The position numbers were made by a program, and so were the translations under genes. Positions 1 through 9,608 of a stretch of 64,000 bases of DNA are shown here, piece after piece. Numbering within the stretch: the first letter of the stretch is position 1; each line of letters opens with the position of its first letter. Location: positions 496,001 through 560,000 of the forward strand of contig NC_089399.1 of the NCBI RefSeq assembly GCF_003171515.1, in the 5' to 3' direction. The DNA is from Pyrenophora tritici-repentis (Eukaryota; Ascomycota; Dothideomycetes; Pleosporales; Pleosporaceae). The notes under the pieces are model-generated. The model searched no databases and was not told the origin of the DNA. It was given only the letters and a program-made list of their open reading frames with translations.

Positions 1-186
1 AAGACATGGAAGGTTGGCCAGGTCCTTAGTGAGGCCGCCATCCGCGGTGTCAAGAAGGGCGGCAAGGTCGAAGTGCAGATCAACATTGCCGCGGACCTAA
101 GCATAAACGCTGTCATTCGCGAAGTAGGCGGAAAGGGTGGCATTCGTGGAATTATCCAGGGAAGCAAGGCGAACGGCAGTGCTTAG
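1..186 (+). CDS. SSZ1: 3' end of Hsp70-like ribosome-associated chaperone (Ssz1-type), partial
   Basis: The window opens inside a coding frame (first codon AAG) that runs to TAG at 184-186 and gives about 61 C-terminal residues. The tail reads KVEVQINIAADLSINAVIREV, followed by a Gly-rich GGKGGIRG stretch. This resembles the end of the substrate-binding part of Ssz1, the atypical Hsp70 that pairs with zuotin in the ribosome-associated complex, where yeast has VEIIFNINKDGALRVTARDL. The match is from family memory over a short segment. Another Hsp70-like protein is possible. The rest of the gene lies left of the window. Confidence 0.55.
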   Translation, partial: KTWKVGQVLSEAAIRGVKKGGKVEVQINIAADLSINAVIREVGGKGGIRGIIQGSKANGSA

Positions 187-440
187 AGTCTTTTCGAATC
201 TTGAAGCCTAGTAGCTAATGTTCATCTACTAAGCAAGTGGCTTTGAATGGGTCATGCTAGAATCTAGGACATCATTCTGAGTCATGAAAAGTGAAAGGAT
301 ACAAATGGCGATTTCATCTAAAGCACATTGTTTGGCTGTACCCGGTGTAAGCTTATCGAAAATATTCAAAACCTAGAGCTTTAAATACATCATATACTAC
401 AATGACTCAATCAATATCGAGAACGTCAAATAACTGTCGT

Positions 441-1977
441 TCATCGGTTTTTCAAGACGCGAAACCGAGGTCTCATCTTCCTCCCAATCGCAGTCTCAGT
501 AATCCATGTCTCGTAATCCATGTTTCGTATGCCCGGCGACACCACACCCTCATAGTGCCATCTGCCTTCGACCCAATTCTCCTTGTCCAACTCCTCTACA
601 AGCAAGGACTCCAACGCGCCCAAAACCTCCACCTCCCTGTCCCACTCCGTACTCTGTCCAATATTCAGATAACGCAAACGGCCCAAGAAGCGCTCGTCCA
701 TCAATGAGTACAAGTCCGTCATGGTAAAACTACGTGAAGGGTCGCCTGAACGCCCACACGCCATGATGGCCAGACTGCGCAGTGGTTTGGCCTCGCGCCA
801 GCGGGCAGGGGAGAAATCCAACGGCATGTTACCGAAACGGGTGTCAATGTAGTCGAGGGCAATGGTGAGCGAGGTGACGTTTGGGAGCCAATCGAGTACG
901 GAGTTGAAGCGGCCTTGTTTGACGGCTGGAAGGTCGCGCAGTTCGACTACGGTTAGTGTGTTTGCTAAACTTAGTAGTAGTGGCTTGATGCCTTGCCTGT
1001 ACATGTGCGTTAGCAAATCGAGCACTGGTCATGTGTTGTCATGTGAATAGTGAGACGTACTGGTCTAAGCCCGGGCTGTGATGTATACTGAGCGAAGAGA
1101 ATGTCGGGGGGAAGTTATCAGGTTGGCGTAGCATATCCCATAGGAACTGGCCTGACACAGACCCAGATAGAGAAAGATGTTGGAGCTTTGGTGGCCAGCG
1201 GACGTTGGTGGATGGGCCTGCTTGTTCGTATCTTGACGAGCAACGGGGTAGGCAGAGCTCCCGCAAGTCTACCAGTTGGCGGATGGTTTGATTCAAGCTT
1301 TGGAAATTGATGCATTCAGAGACCCTGGAACTTCATGTTAGTACAGTTGTCTATCAGTTCCATCATTTCGTGCTAGCTCACAGGCTCAAATCGAGGACGC
1401 GCAAACGAGAGCATTTGCTCAGGCTAGCCCAGCAGTTGATGGCGAAACTGGCTTGTGGCGCCACAAATACTTCCAGTGAAGCCTTCGTTCGGCCTAGCAG
1501 TCTGGCTGTGGTAGATTTGTTGCCTTGGTGTACAATATGTGACAAGTCAAGTTCCTTCACCAACCCGGCCAATGCCGTCGGCTTTTTGAGAACATTAGCA
1601 AACACCCGTAAAGGTACTTGGCACAGCTCGGCTTACCTTTATACGCGCCATAACGGAAGGGCATATTGTGCGTACGAAAAGATCGTATGCGCCTCCAGAC
1701 AAATATGGTGACTCGTATAACTGCCGGATCGCCACCTAAGGATCGAGATGCATGTTAGTAGAGGTCAATCAAACGGGCAGTATGTGGCTATAACATACGT
1801 CGTACCATTGCCTGTATATGTAAGCTTATGCAGTTAATCTTTACAGTGGTATGCTAATTACCTATTGACTGCCGAGAAGCGGGCCAGGACTGCTTGCCGC
1901 TCATGTCTTTCCCAAGTTCTGGTATGCGCCACAATTTCGAGCAGTAATTCGTCCGGAAGATAGTTCGCATAGCCCAT
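441..1977 (-). CDS. F-box protein with leucine-rich-like C-terminal region
   Basis: Probable exons, read right to left: 1977-1862, 1811-1799, 1735-1637, 1581-1382, 1324-1061 and 996-441, giving 415 residues in phase. Exon 1 carries an F-box start (LPDELLLEIV, then the motif VNRQWYDVAIRQLYESPYL formed across exons 1-3), the usual fungal F-box pattern. The later exons hold LxxLxLxxC-type segments (LVKELDLSH, LRELCLPRC, LQHLSLSGS), suggesting an irregular LRR fold that binds targets of an SCF ubiquitin ligase. Exon 2 is only 13 nt long. Introns have clear branch sites (GCTAATG, ACTAACATG, GCTAACG). The substrate is unknown. The family and splice model are well supported, the exact start less so. 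Confidence 0.75.
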
Positions 1978-2486
1978 GGCCTGTGTTATAGCTTGTACCA
2001 ACTATGATCAATTAAGTGGCCTTTGAGGTTGATGATCGAGTAGGATGCGAGTGCACGGGTGAGATGAGAATCATATGACGCACTAGTGCAGTTCGAGCTT
2101 ATCCCCGATAAAGGCCGAGATATCAGCAACTCCAAAGTAGGCCACCATCGCATACAACAACTACCGAAGAAGGCGCTGTTGCACTTGTTTTTTATATGGA
2201 ATTGGAACCTCTTAAAATGTTCTTGTCTTCATTCTACCGATTCTGTGGCTGAGTGCCTTCCATACTCATTGACGCTCCCTGAAAGGGCACGTGAATCATA
2301 CATTATTACATTATATCCGGCTCCGCATTCCTCCATGGTCTGTAAGACACGTATGCCTGGAATAATACCCTTGGAATCCTATCACTCAATCCGCTTCCCT
2401 CTCACTCACTAGTCGTCGACTGCTTGTTGTGTGAGCCGGAACACATGTTCTAGTACCTATCGTTTCTGAATGTATCCAGCCCCGCG
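1978..2486. other. intergenic region between convergent/divergent neighbours
   Basis: About 0.5 kb between the start of the F-box gene and the end of the next minus-strand gene. Short open frames are present but lack conserved motifs or introns. No gene is supported; it probably holds the F-box promoter and the 3' UTR of the neighbour. Confidence 0.5.
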
Positions 2487-3962
2487 CTATAGTTTACAAT
2501 TTCGCGTGAAATATGATCGTCCACTGTCGCTGCGAAGCTCTTCAGCATACTCTGAGAGCGTCTCGTAGACGCGAACAAAGGCGAAAGTGTTCGCATATCT
2601 TTCCTCGGCCTGTTTTGTGATGCTTCCTTGGGCTATCATAGAGGATCGATACCTGTCACTGGATACTGCTGCTGAAACTAAAGTCCTGGCATACTCTTGT
2701 TGTCGAGCAGGTCGGTGTCCGTCATGGAACCAACTCAACAGCTTCTCTTCCTCGCTGATGTGGACTGATAGCAAAGCGGTAGGATCACTTGTAGTTGGTA
2801 TCGTGTCCGTGAAGAAAGGTCCCCTGAAGTTCTGCACAGTGGGTGCCTGTCGACCAAGTCCGTTTACGGGCACATACTCTTGTGTGGTCCTGGTGCCATC
2901 GGGATCGCTAAAGCTCAGTGGAACAGCAGTGGCGCTCATAACCGTTGCGTTCGAGCCGCTTGCTTCCGTGGTATGGGTCATCCGAGGTGGTTTCATATAT
3001 GGATGGATGGAGGGACTCAGGACTGGTTTCATCTGATGCGGGTTCGCCACCGTAGGGCCTGGAAGATGATACAGAGAGCGCGCTGTTGGTTGGGTGTTCG
3101 GAGTGTATGGCTTCGTGTAAGCAACGAACGGGTCGTCCAAGTGATCTTTACGGACTGCACCGTGTAGCGATGATGATGCTGATTGTTTGTAGTCGTCTGC
3201 TACAAACTCAGATGGTGCGATCGAACTTGGAGCATTAGATGACGGGACTGCTCGCACGGTCTCCATGTTTGTCGAGTGAAGTTCTTCGCTGGATGTCTCT
3301 TGTGGTCGGCCGTTTTCTACAATGTGCTTTTCACGGTTGTGGGCTGCCAGCTTGAAAGATTGCAATGAATCATAAGTCATTGCATATCCCTGAACACAAT
3401 CGGAGGCAAGAGACCCCTCAATCCTGCTGCACGAGTGGGCGTACCGTCCAATGTTGACCCATTGAAACGATGCGGACGACCACTGATGAGCCGAGACATC
3501 TCTGTTCGGGTGACCGACGAAGAGGACTTGCCCGTCGAAGGTACCTGTCTTTTCGTGTAGATGGATCGGGTCAGGCAGTCTTCCGAATACGTGATCGTGT
3601 TCATTCTCGTCTGTATCGCTCGCCTGCATCGAGCGCCACGTCCCACTGGATTTTTTGTGGGTTGGCTGTAGCTTGACGAACCCCATAGGCAAGCCAGTGT
3701 TGGTATTTAGCTGTGGAAGTCCGTTGTGATGGTCCTTGTGATTATAGCGTCGTGCCATGTCAGCAAACGTTGGTAGGCGCGCTTCCTGGGACTCCGTGTA
3801 GACTTCTTTGACGGGAAGGTTCTGCAGTTCGTGTGGTGGGGAGAACTGTAGTGACGGTGATTGAAATACTGGAAGCTCCTCGTGGAGTGTGCTGCAAGTA
3901 TCCGTATGCGGTACGACGCGAATGTGTGAGTATGAGTGTTCGCGGCTACGTGCACTGTGCAC
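2487..3962 (-). CDS. hypothetical protein, 5' end unresolved
   Basis: A long open frame of 491 codons ends at 2487. I do not recognise the protein. It is rich in Ser, Thr, Pro and His, mostly low-complexity and probably disordered, with a more ordered central block (FGRLPDPIHLHEKTGTFDG, then LFVGHPNRD) and a helical C-terminal segment with paired charges. The codon at 3962 is GTG, not ATG. The frame stays open upstream to about 4088, where an AG follows CATC and could be a splice acceptor, so the true first exon is probably missing here. The first internal ATG (residue 68, MARRYNHKD) is an alternative start. It is likely a lineage-restricted fungal gene. Confidence 0.5.
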   Translation of the reverse strand: MHSARSREHSYSHIRVVPHTDTCSTLHEELPVFQSPSLQFSPPHELQNLPVKEVYTESQEARLPTFADMARRYNHKDHHNGLPQLNTNTGLPMGFVKLQPTHKKSSGTWRSMQASDTDENEHDHVFGRLPDPIHLHEKTGTFDGQVLFVGHPNRDVSAHQWSSASFQWVNIGRYAHSCSRIEGSLASDCVQGYAMTYDSLQSFKLAAHNREKHIVENGRPQETSSEELHSTNMETVRAVPSSNAPSSIAPSEFVADDYKQSASSSLHGAVRKDHLDDPFVAYTKPYTPNTQPTARSLYHLPGPTVANPHQMKPVLSPSIHPYMKPPRMTHTTEASGSNATVMSATAVPLSFSDPDGTRTTQEYVPVNGLGRQAPTVQNFRGPFFTDTIPTTSDPTALLSVHISEEEKLLSWFHDGHRPARQQEYARTLVSAAVSSDRYRSSMIAQGSITKQAEERYANTFAFVRVYETLSEYAEELRSDSGRSYFTRNCKL

Positions 3963-4875
3963 TGTAGCAGGGCCTAGGCGACCTGGGAGTTTATTAGCAA
4001 ACGCCTTATCGAAATTTCGATTGTAGAATTGCTGACCGTATCGGCCGATTCGAGATTTAGACTTTACCGCCAGCTTGTTCCCAGTATACTATGATGGCTC
4101 AGTCTATGTTGATACCAGAAGTAAGAGGTGAAGACATTTGTTTTCTGTCGAGTATACATGTTGGCAAGATACCAAACGCAGCAAAGCGGGTCATGACGCT
4201 ATGACGAGTGTGGCATCAAGAGGAAGTTACTACACGAGGAAGGAGCAAGGAGCGATGTGAAAGGAAGTTACCTCCACCCCACAACAGAGGAGTTGCACTA
4301 CTAATTATATCATACGTACGATCTCCTGGAACGGTATCAATTATATCATTATGAGAAAGATACATGGCTCGATTTCTACCTATGGTGGTACGAGTCCATC
4401 CGAAAGTGAGATGGCTGATGAGCTTCACGTTGTGCGCTTCTTCACCGGAATTTCTCGACAGCCAAACACACCTAATGCAGCCATTTTATTCACAGAATTG
4501 GATTGATTCCACGACCGTGCAATACAGGCAAACACATTGTCAGGCTCTCTGCGAAACACGTCCCTGGGTGCTACTAACGCGTCTACACTTCCGTTTGCTA
4601 TCAGCATGCGCTCGTGTTTCACTTCTGGTGAATGCTAGCATATCAGCGCGTAGATATTGATAGGCGCTTGGCGTGAATGTCAGCAAGCCCTTTATTTACG
4701 CGCTTCGTGTCTCATGTATAGAGCTTTGGCCCCAGTCGGTCCGCAACCTTATTGTCATACTTACTCAGGTACTTTGTATTTAACCCCAGTTCCCCACGAT
4801 TTACGAGAACGCGCCATCTGCTCCTCGACAATCTTCTTTTCTTCCAAGTTCACGATTTTTGTCTTTTCTTTAAGC
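3963..4875. other. intergenic region
   Basis: About 0.9 kb holding the possible 5' exon of the minus-strand hypothetical gene and the promoter of the secreted lactonase-like gene. A pyrimidine-rich run (tcttcttttcttcc, near 4830-4843) precedes the downstream ATG, as in many fungal promoters. No other gene is supported. Confidence 0.5.
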
Positions 4876-6161
4876 ATGAAGAGTATATTTCTCGTGTTGG
4901 CGGTTTGCAGCTTGCAGGCGTCCGCCGAGCGGCTACTCCTAGCTTCTTACGGAAACGAGACCAGCGCCGGCGCTGTCCAGACGCTCGAGTTCCTACCTGG
5001 AGCAGACAACAACACTAGCCGCAAACTAGGGGTTATCCACGAGAATCATGACTGCGGAGGACTGCCCACATGGCTGGACATGTCCCTCGGTGCGGCAAGG
5101 CTGTTCTGTGTTGACGAATCTGGAGCCAACGCCAATTTTACAACTTTGAGTGTTGAATCTGATGGTAGCGTTAAGAAGACCTCCCGCAGCAGTGCGCTGC
5201 CAGGTGCAGTATCATTAGCAACGTACAACAACAAATCAGCACTAGCTCTTGCTCACGTACGTATTCGTTTTCAGAATCGCACATGATCAAATACTTACCT
5301 CTCAATAGTATAGCCCTCCCGCTATCACGACGTACGGTATCAATACCGACGGCTCAGTTCGCGCTCTCCAGAACATTACTTTCCAGGCACCCGAGCAAAT
5401 TCATCAAGCAGTTCTCGACCCCACCGGACAGTACATGATCTTCCCAAGTCTCGGTGGGAACGCAACCCACGTCTACTGCATTGACCCTGCCTCGTCCTCA
5501 TTGACCGAGCATGAGCCACTCAAGGCCCCAGAAGGTTACGGACCAAGGCATGCTGTTTTCTGGACCGGAGGCCAGCCGGGCACTACATTCCTTTTCGTAG
5601 TCCACGAATTGAGCAGCAGGATTGTAAGCTACAAAGTGGATTATCCCGAATGCGGCGGTCTCAATTTCACCCAAGTCGACGATGTCAGCACGTATGGCAA
5701 CCAAACTGTTCCAGCAAAGACGTTCGCTTCTGAGATATCGCTATCGCCCGACAACAAGTTCGTAGTCGCAGGAAACCGTGGCGGCACAATCTTCACGGTC
5801 GAAAACCCAGATCCAAACAACAGCACCCTGCTTCCGAGTGATTCACTCGTCACCTTCAAGCCGTCGTCTGATGGAAAACTATCATTCGTTCAGCTTGCGA
5901 AAACCGGTGGAGTCTACCCTCGCCATTTCCAGATGAACAAAGATGGCTCTATGATTGCAGTTGCGAATCAAAAGACCAGGAACGTATTCATCTATGCGCG
6001 GAACCTTGAAACCGGCATGATTATCGACAGTAAAGCCGTCGCCTCGGGTGAGCAGCTCGGACCAGGGGATTTGATGTAAGATCCGTTCCCCGCCCCCGCT
6101 ATCTTCAAGTGATTACTTACAAATTTCGTGCAACAGGTTCGTGCAGTGGCTAGCACAGTGA
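4876..6161 (+). CDS. secreted lactonase-type seven-bladed beta-propeller protein
   Basis: Exons 4876-5256, 5309-6075 and 6137-6161 give 390 residues in phase. The N-terminus MKSIFLVLAVCSLQASA is a typical signal peptide with a cleavage site after Ala-Ser-Ala, so the protein should be secreted. The body has repeated propeller-like strands and the segments HQAVLDPTGQYMIFPSLG, EISLSPDNKFVVAGNR and YPRHFQMNKDGSMIAVANQ, characteristic of the lactonase family (6-phosphogluconolactonase / muconate-lactonizing-enzyme type, Pfam Lactonase). Several NxS/T sites suggest glycosylation. The substrate of the secreted fungal members is not established. The last exon adds only FVQWLAQ. Confidence 0.8.
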
Positions 6162-6345
6162 TTTTACTACGGTGCCGATGTTTCTTCTTTCTGTGCCCTA
6201 CAGGCGTCCACTTAAACAAGGGGGCTGGGGAGCCAGAGATGGCTTAATGCATGTCCCCTGTTTTAATTGATATTTAATGCAGCATTGAGCTTATATGGAT
6301 CGGTGAAGGATCTATGTGGTAGCACATTCAAGCGTAGCTATAATC

Positions 6346-7632
6346 TCAAGATGTCCACTTCTCTTGTGCAACAGCCCACGCGACAGCGTCCCATACATCG
6401 CCGACAATCTTGCGCGGCTGAGACGCCGGTGTTGTACCCTTTGTGTAGACACCTGTCTCCACCAAGATGCTAGCCCAATCTGTGCCATATATACTCTTGT
6501 AATTATTGGCGCCAGCAATGTCACTGGCAGGATTGTCGCCAACCATGTATACGCGCTTGAAATTTCCAAGAGCGCCACCGTAACCCTGCATCTGATGCTT
6601 TCGATGTGAAATTAGGCGCTTTTCAGCAAACTCGTAAGTAGGCTGGTGCGGTTTTCCCATCACGACCTTTTCTAGTTTGACACCCTGCTTCTCACCGCCA
6701 GTTATCGCTGTCCATATACCCTCGAAAGCTTCACGGAACCCTCCCTGGCCCAATCGCGGAAGGTGGTACTTGGCTGCCCACAGCAGGTCTGGATTTGAAT
6801 AATAGAGCATGGGTTGACCATCCTGCTGATACCCACGATTCTTCAAAGCAGCATCACCGTTCTTCTGAGACAGTGTTCCAACAATACCCCGTTCTGACAG
6901 CAAAACGTCCTTTATGATTTGCGCATCCAAGCCCCAGTCGCGGGGGTCGTTGTAGACGAAGACCGCATCGATCCGGAGCGATTCTGACGGTGTGCTAGGA
7001 TTGATGGGAGCCGGCAGCGAGCGTGTAAAGGTCTTGTAGTATGGAAGCAATTGCTGAGAGAAGGGCCATATCTCTGGGTTAGCAACTAGTATGTCACCTG
7101 GAGTGACTACTGTCTTAAAACTGAGTAGGTTTGTCAGAATATACGGCAGCAGGTAGTCTCATCCAACATACCCGTACGCCTCAGCAACTATCCTACACTT
7201 GTCTTCCACCCCACCAACTACCATAACAGTTTTATCTTTAAGGTGATCCATATCGGCGAAGGGGGTGTGGCTCTGGATGAACATGGATGTATCGATAGGC
7301 ACGTTGAGCTTGCTGCTTAGATCCGCGACACGCTCAGACTCATGTTTGCCACCACCGTTTGTAAGGAGGATGAAGGGAATGCGCTGCGATTGGAGATATG
7401 ACAGAGTCTTGTGGGCTCGTGGCAAGGCGTCAGCACTTCTAAGAAGCACTCCGTCGATACTGACAGCCGTCAGCTGCGATGTTGAGATGCTGATGGCATG
7501 GCTGCCTCACTCGAAAGCGAATGCAAAATCAGATAAGCGTGTAGCGGATGCAGCAGCTGTTTGGAATGCTCGGCGTAGAGGCGCGCGGTAGCCGCTGCGC
7601 GGGAGTAGCCCAGCTACCTGCATTCGAATCAT
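6346..7632 (-). CDS. mitochondrial HAD-superfamily hydrolase (HDHD5/CECR5-like)
   Basis: Exons 7632-7511, 7459-7172 and 7120-6346 give 394 residues. The N-terminus (about 37 residues, rich in Arg and Ala with no acidic residues until LSDF) looks like a mitochondrial targeting sequence. It is followed by the HAD motif I sequence FAFDIDGVLLRSADALP, formed across the first splice junction. The motif II Thr-Asn (LLTNGGG), the block YGFKTVVTPGDILVANPEIWPF and the motif IV region MVGDNPASDIAGANN identify the HAD-IIA subgroup with CECR5/HDHD5 (yeast YKR070W). The natural substrate is unknown. Introns are 51 nt each, with clean GT/AG ends. Confidence 0.85.
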
Positions 7633-8056
7633 GGTGATTTTGGCTATCGATTCGTGGTTGCGGTATAGTACTTCTGGTACGCAAAGCGGGTAACTAGGGG
7701 TTGTCCTTAGTCATCCGTCAAGACGCCCCCACTTGATTATCTCGCATATGACTACCGGTATGGCTAGCACATGCGTATTACCGTATCTGCAGGGAGGTCA
7801 TGGCCCACCAATTATCAGACCCCAAAATAGTTACAGGCTCTCCTTGCGTCAAAATTCGATATACGCGACTGAAGGAGCCATGACGGACACAAGCCATGTG
7901 GTACTCGCCCCCACTTCCACATAACTATCTAATCAGGCCGTATGGAGCAACATATATGTGCTTTCAGGGCTTTGATACCTTTGTCTCAACAACGTTAGCA
8001 GCATGAAAACTACCCCCTCTACCGGATTTCTAAGGAACCTGCAATAAAAAAGGAGT
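7633..8056. other. intergenic region
   Basis: About 0.4 kb upstream of the HAD hydrolase gene. No conserved frame, RNA gene or repeat was recognised. Confidence 0.5.
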
Positions 8057-8332
8057 TCAAGCCTTTTGTGCGCACGCCCATCGTTTGCTCGAGATTAGAT
8101 ACAAGCCTTCAATGTTGGCTTTAACTGGATATGAGACTCCCATCGTAACTCGCTCGTTTATTGAGGATGCAATGTCTTCGTTCGTCACAACGACGCAGAC
8201 AATGCATCGAACATAAGGGTTGTCCTTGAAAATACGACGTGGAAGCGCCACGGCGTTTCGGTTGTCCCGAATTTCTTTGTTAACGACATATGAACAAAGC
8301 GGAAAACTGGATTTCGGCCATGAGGCGCTCAT
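8057..8332 (-). CDS. small hypothetical ORF, 91 residues
   Basis: An uninterrupted frame from ATG at 8332 to TGA at 8057. The product (start MSASWPKSSFPLC, middle RIFKDNPYVRCIVCVVV) has no family I recognise and no signal peptide. Codon choice looks protein-like, with few rare codons, but the length alone does not prove a gene. It lies 275 bases upstream of, and divergent from, the repeat-peptide gene, so the two could share a promoter. It may also be a decayed exon of something larger. Confidence 0.3.
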   Translation of the reverse strand: MSASWPKSSFPLCSYVVNKEIRDNRNAVALPRRIFKDNPYVRCIVCVVVTNEDIASSINERVTMGVSYPVKANIEGLYLISSKRWACAQKA

Positions 8333-8482
8333 ACAATGACACGACTGTTACTTGGCATTATCTATTTTGACTGAGAACAATAGTAAAGTCCATAAGCACC
8401 TACTGCTCACTATTCTAGGCTTGAGTCTAGACCCCCGGGCACACAAGTCAGGTTCTTTGTTTCGTTTCGCCTTCAGTTGGAG

Positions 8483-8493
8483 TATATATTTAA
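8483..8493 (+). promoter_or_regulatory. TATA-like element of the repeat-peptide gene
   Basis: TATATATTTAA lies about 115-125 bases before the ATG at 8608. It is followed by pyrimidine-rich leader DNA (tttacttcaaccacccc) and the start context CAAAATGG. This layout is typical of well-expressed fungal genes. Confidence 0.45.
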
Positions 8494-8607
8494 TCCGATG
8501 CCCTTCCAACATGATTCTCTGTACCATCAAGACATACAGTCCTTCAATCACTTCAAGCTCTAAAAACACTCTTTACTTCAACCACCCCACCCAATCAAAT
8601 CTTCAAA

Positions 8608-8766
8608 ATGGCCGGCGTAGGACGAGTCCCTCAATGCACTGTCGCCCGCGGTGGCGTAGGAGCAGCCCCCCAATGCATCGTTCAGCGCGGCGGTGTTGGC
8701 AGAGCCCCCCAATGCACCGTTCAGCGCGGCGGTGTTGGCAGAGCCCCTCAATGTATCGTCGGCTAA
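8608..8766 (+). CDS. 52-residue protein made of four 13-residue Cys-containing repeats
   Basis: A single-exon frame from ATG 8608 to TAA 8766. After Met-Ala the whole protein consists of four units of consensus GVGRAPQCTVQRG, starting at 8614, 8653, 8692 and 8731 (39-nt repeats, the last cut short by the stop). The frame is supported by the substitution pattern. Differences between units fall mostly at third positions or are conservative (GTA/GTT, GGA/GGC, CCT/CCC, TGC/TGT, CGA/AGA, Thr/Ile at one position), as expected for selection on this protein. Each unit has one Cys and the first three end in a basic Arg. There is no signal peptide or membrane segment, so the product should be cytosolic or processed by an unusual route. 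I recognise no family. Confidence 0.7.
   Translation: MAGVGRVPQCTVARGGVGAAPQCIVQRGGVGRAPQCTVQRGGVGRAPQCIVG
8614..8766 (+). repeat. 39-bp tandem repeat, four copies, in frame
   Basis: Four head-to-tail copies of a 39-bp unit within the coding region above. Units 2 and 3 are the most alike (differing at about 7 of 39 positions), and unit 1 is the most diverged. The unit length is a multiple of three, so copy number can change without breaking the frame. Confidence 0.9.
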
Positions 8767-9608
8767 ATCTTTTACGTCGGAGAGACGCTCGGAGTTGCGA
8801 AGGCCAGACAACTTCGAGATAAGATCACAAATCTGGACTACACCACTTCACTTCGGTCTCGACATTCTATAATAACGGAGGGTGGTCACCTTTTACATAC
8901 AACAAATCCCCATATGTACTTGGCGACACCATTTCTCACCGCCTCACACAATTACATCAAAAACCACTCTGACACCAGGGCAATATTCCTAGATGGGCAA
9001 TGACCCTCACATACGGCTGGGACATTCAGTTATCGTGTTTGATGGATAGTGAGGCTTTTTTTTATGGATTGATCTTTGTCAATAGCAGTTCTTGATGGAT
9101 GAACTCTGACTTCTGTTGGTTGGGCTAACGGAAGGGGATGTTCCGAAAGAGCTTAAGAATATATATTTTATCGATATGAGTTTCTGGTTGAATTTGTTCT
9201 GTGAATGTAATCGAACGTTTGTACGGCCAGCTTCATACACGAGGATATATGGTCTGAACAAGTTTCGAACGATCCATCACCACATTATTTCTTTTATTTG
9301 TTGGGGCTACCTTGACTCAATCACGAAGACAGGGTACACCATTTTGGTTGATAATTGATACATCCGACAATGCTGTTGAGATTCATGGATGATATCAAGG
9401 CTGGAGAAACTATGATTGACTACTCATAGTGTACCGTATATCACTAGTTACATGATCGGCCAAAGTTCAAAAAAATTAATGTAATATATCCCCATCTCCC
9501 AATACATCCATCAGAAACAGCCGATAACAGTGATCTAATCTCATACTGGACCAGAAACATGACAATGAAAAGATACCGGTATAAGGCCCCATGCACTACA
9601 GTCGATGC
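8767..9608. other. intergenic region
   Basis: About 0.8 kb of AT-rich sequence forming the 3' flank of the repeat-peptide gene and the 3' flank of the convergent ASH1-type gene. No gene, RNA or long repeat was recognised. Confidence 0.5.

Noticed and set aside
8578..8822. Repeat protein frames on the minus strand (GGSANTAALNDAL units) and in another plus frame over the 39-bp repeats
   Set aside because: Differences between repeat units fall at wobble positions only in the frame starting at 8608; the other frames are by-products of the repeat.
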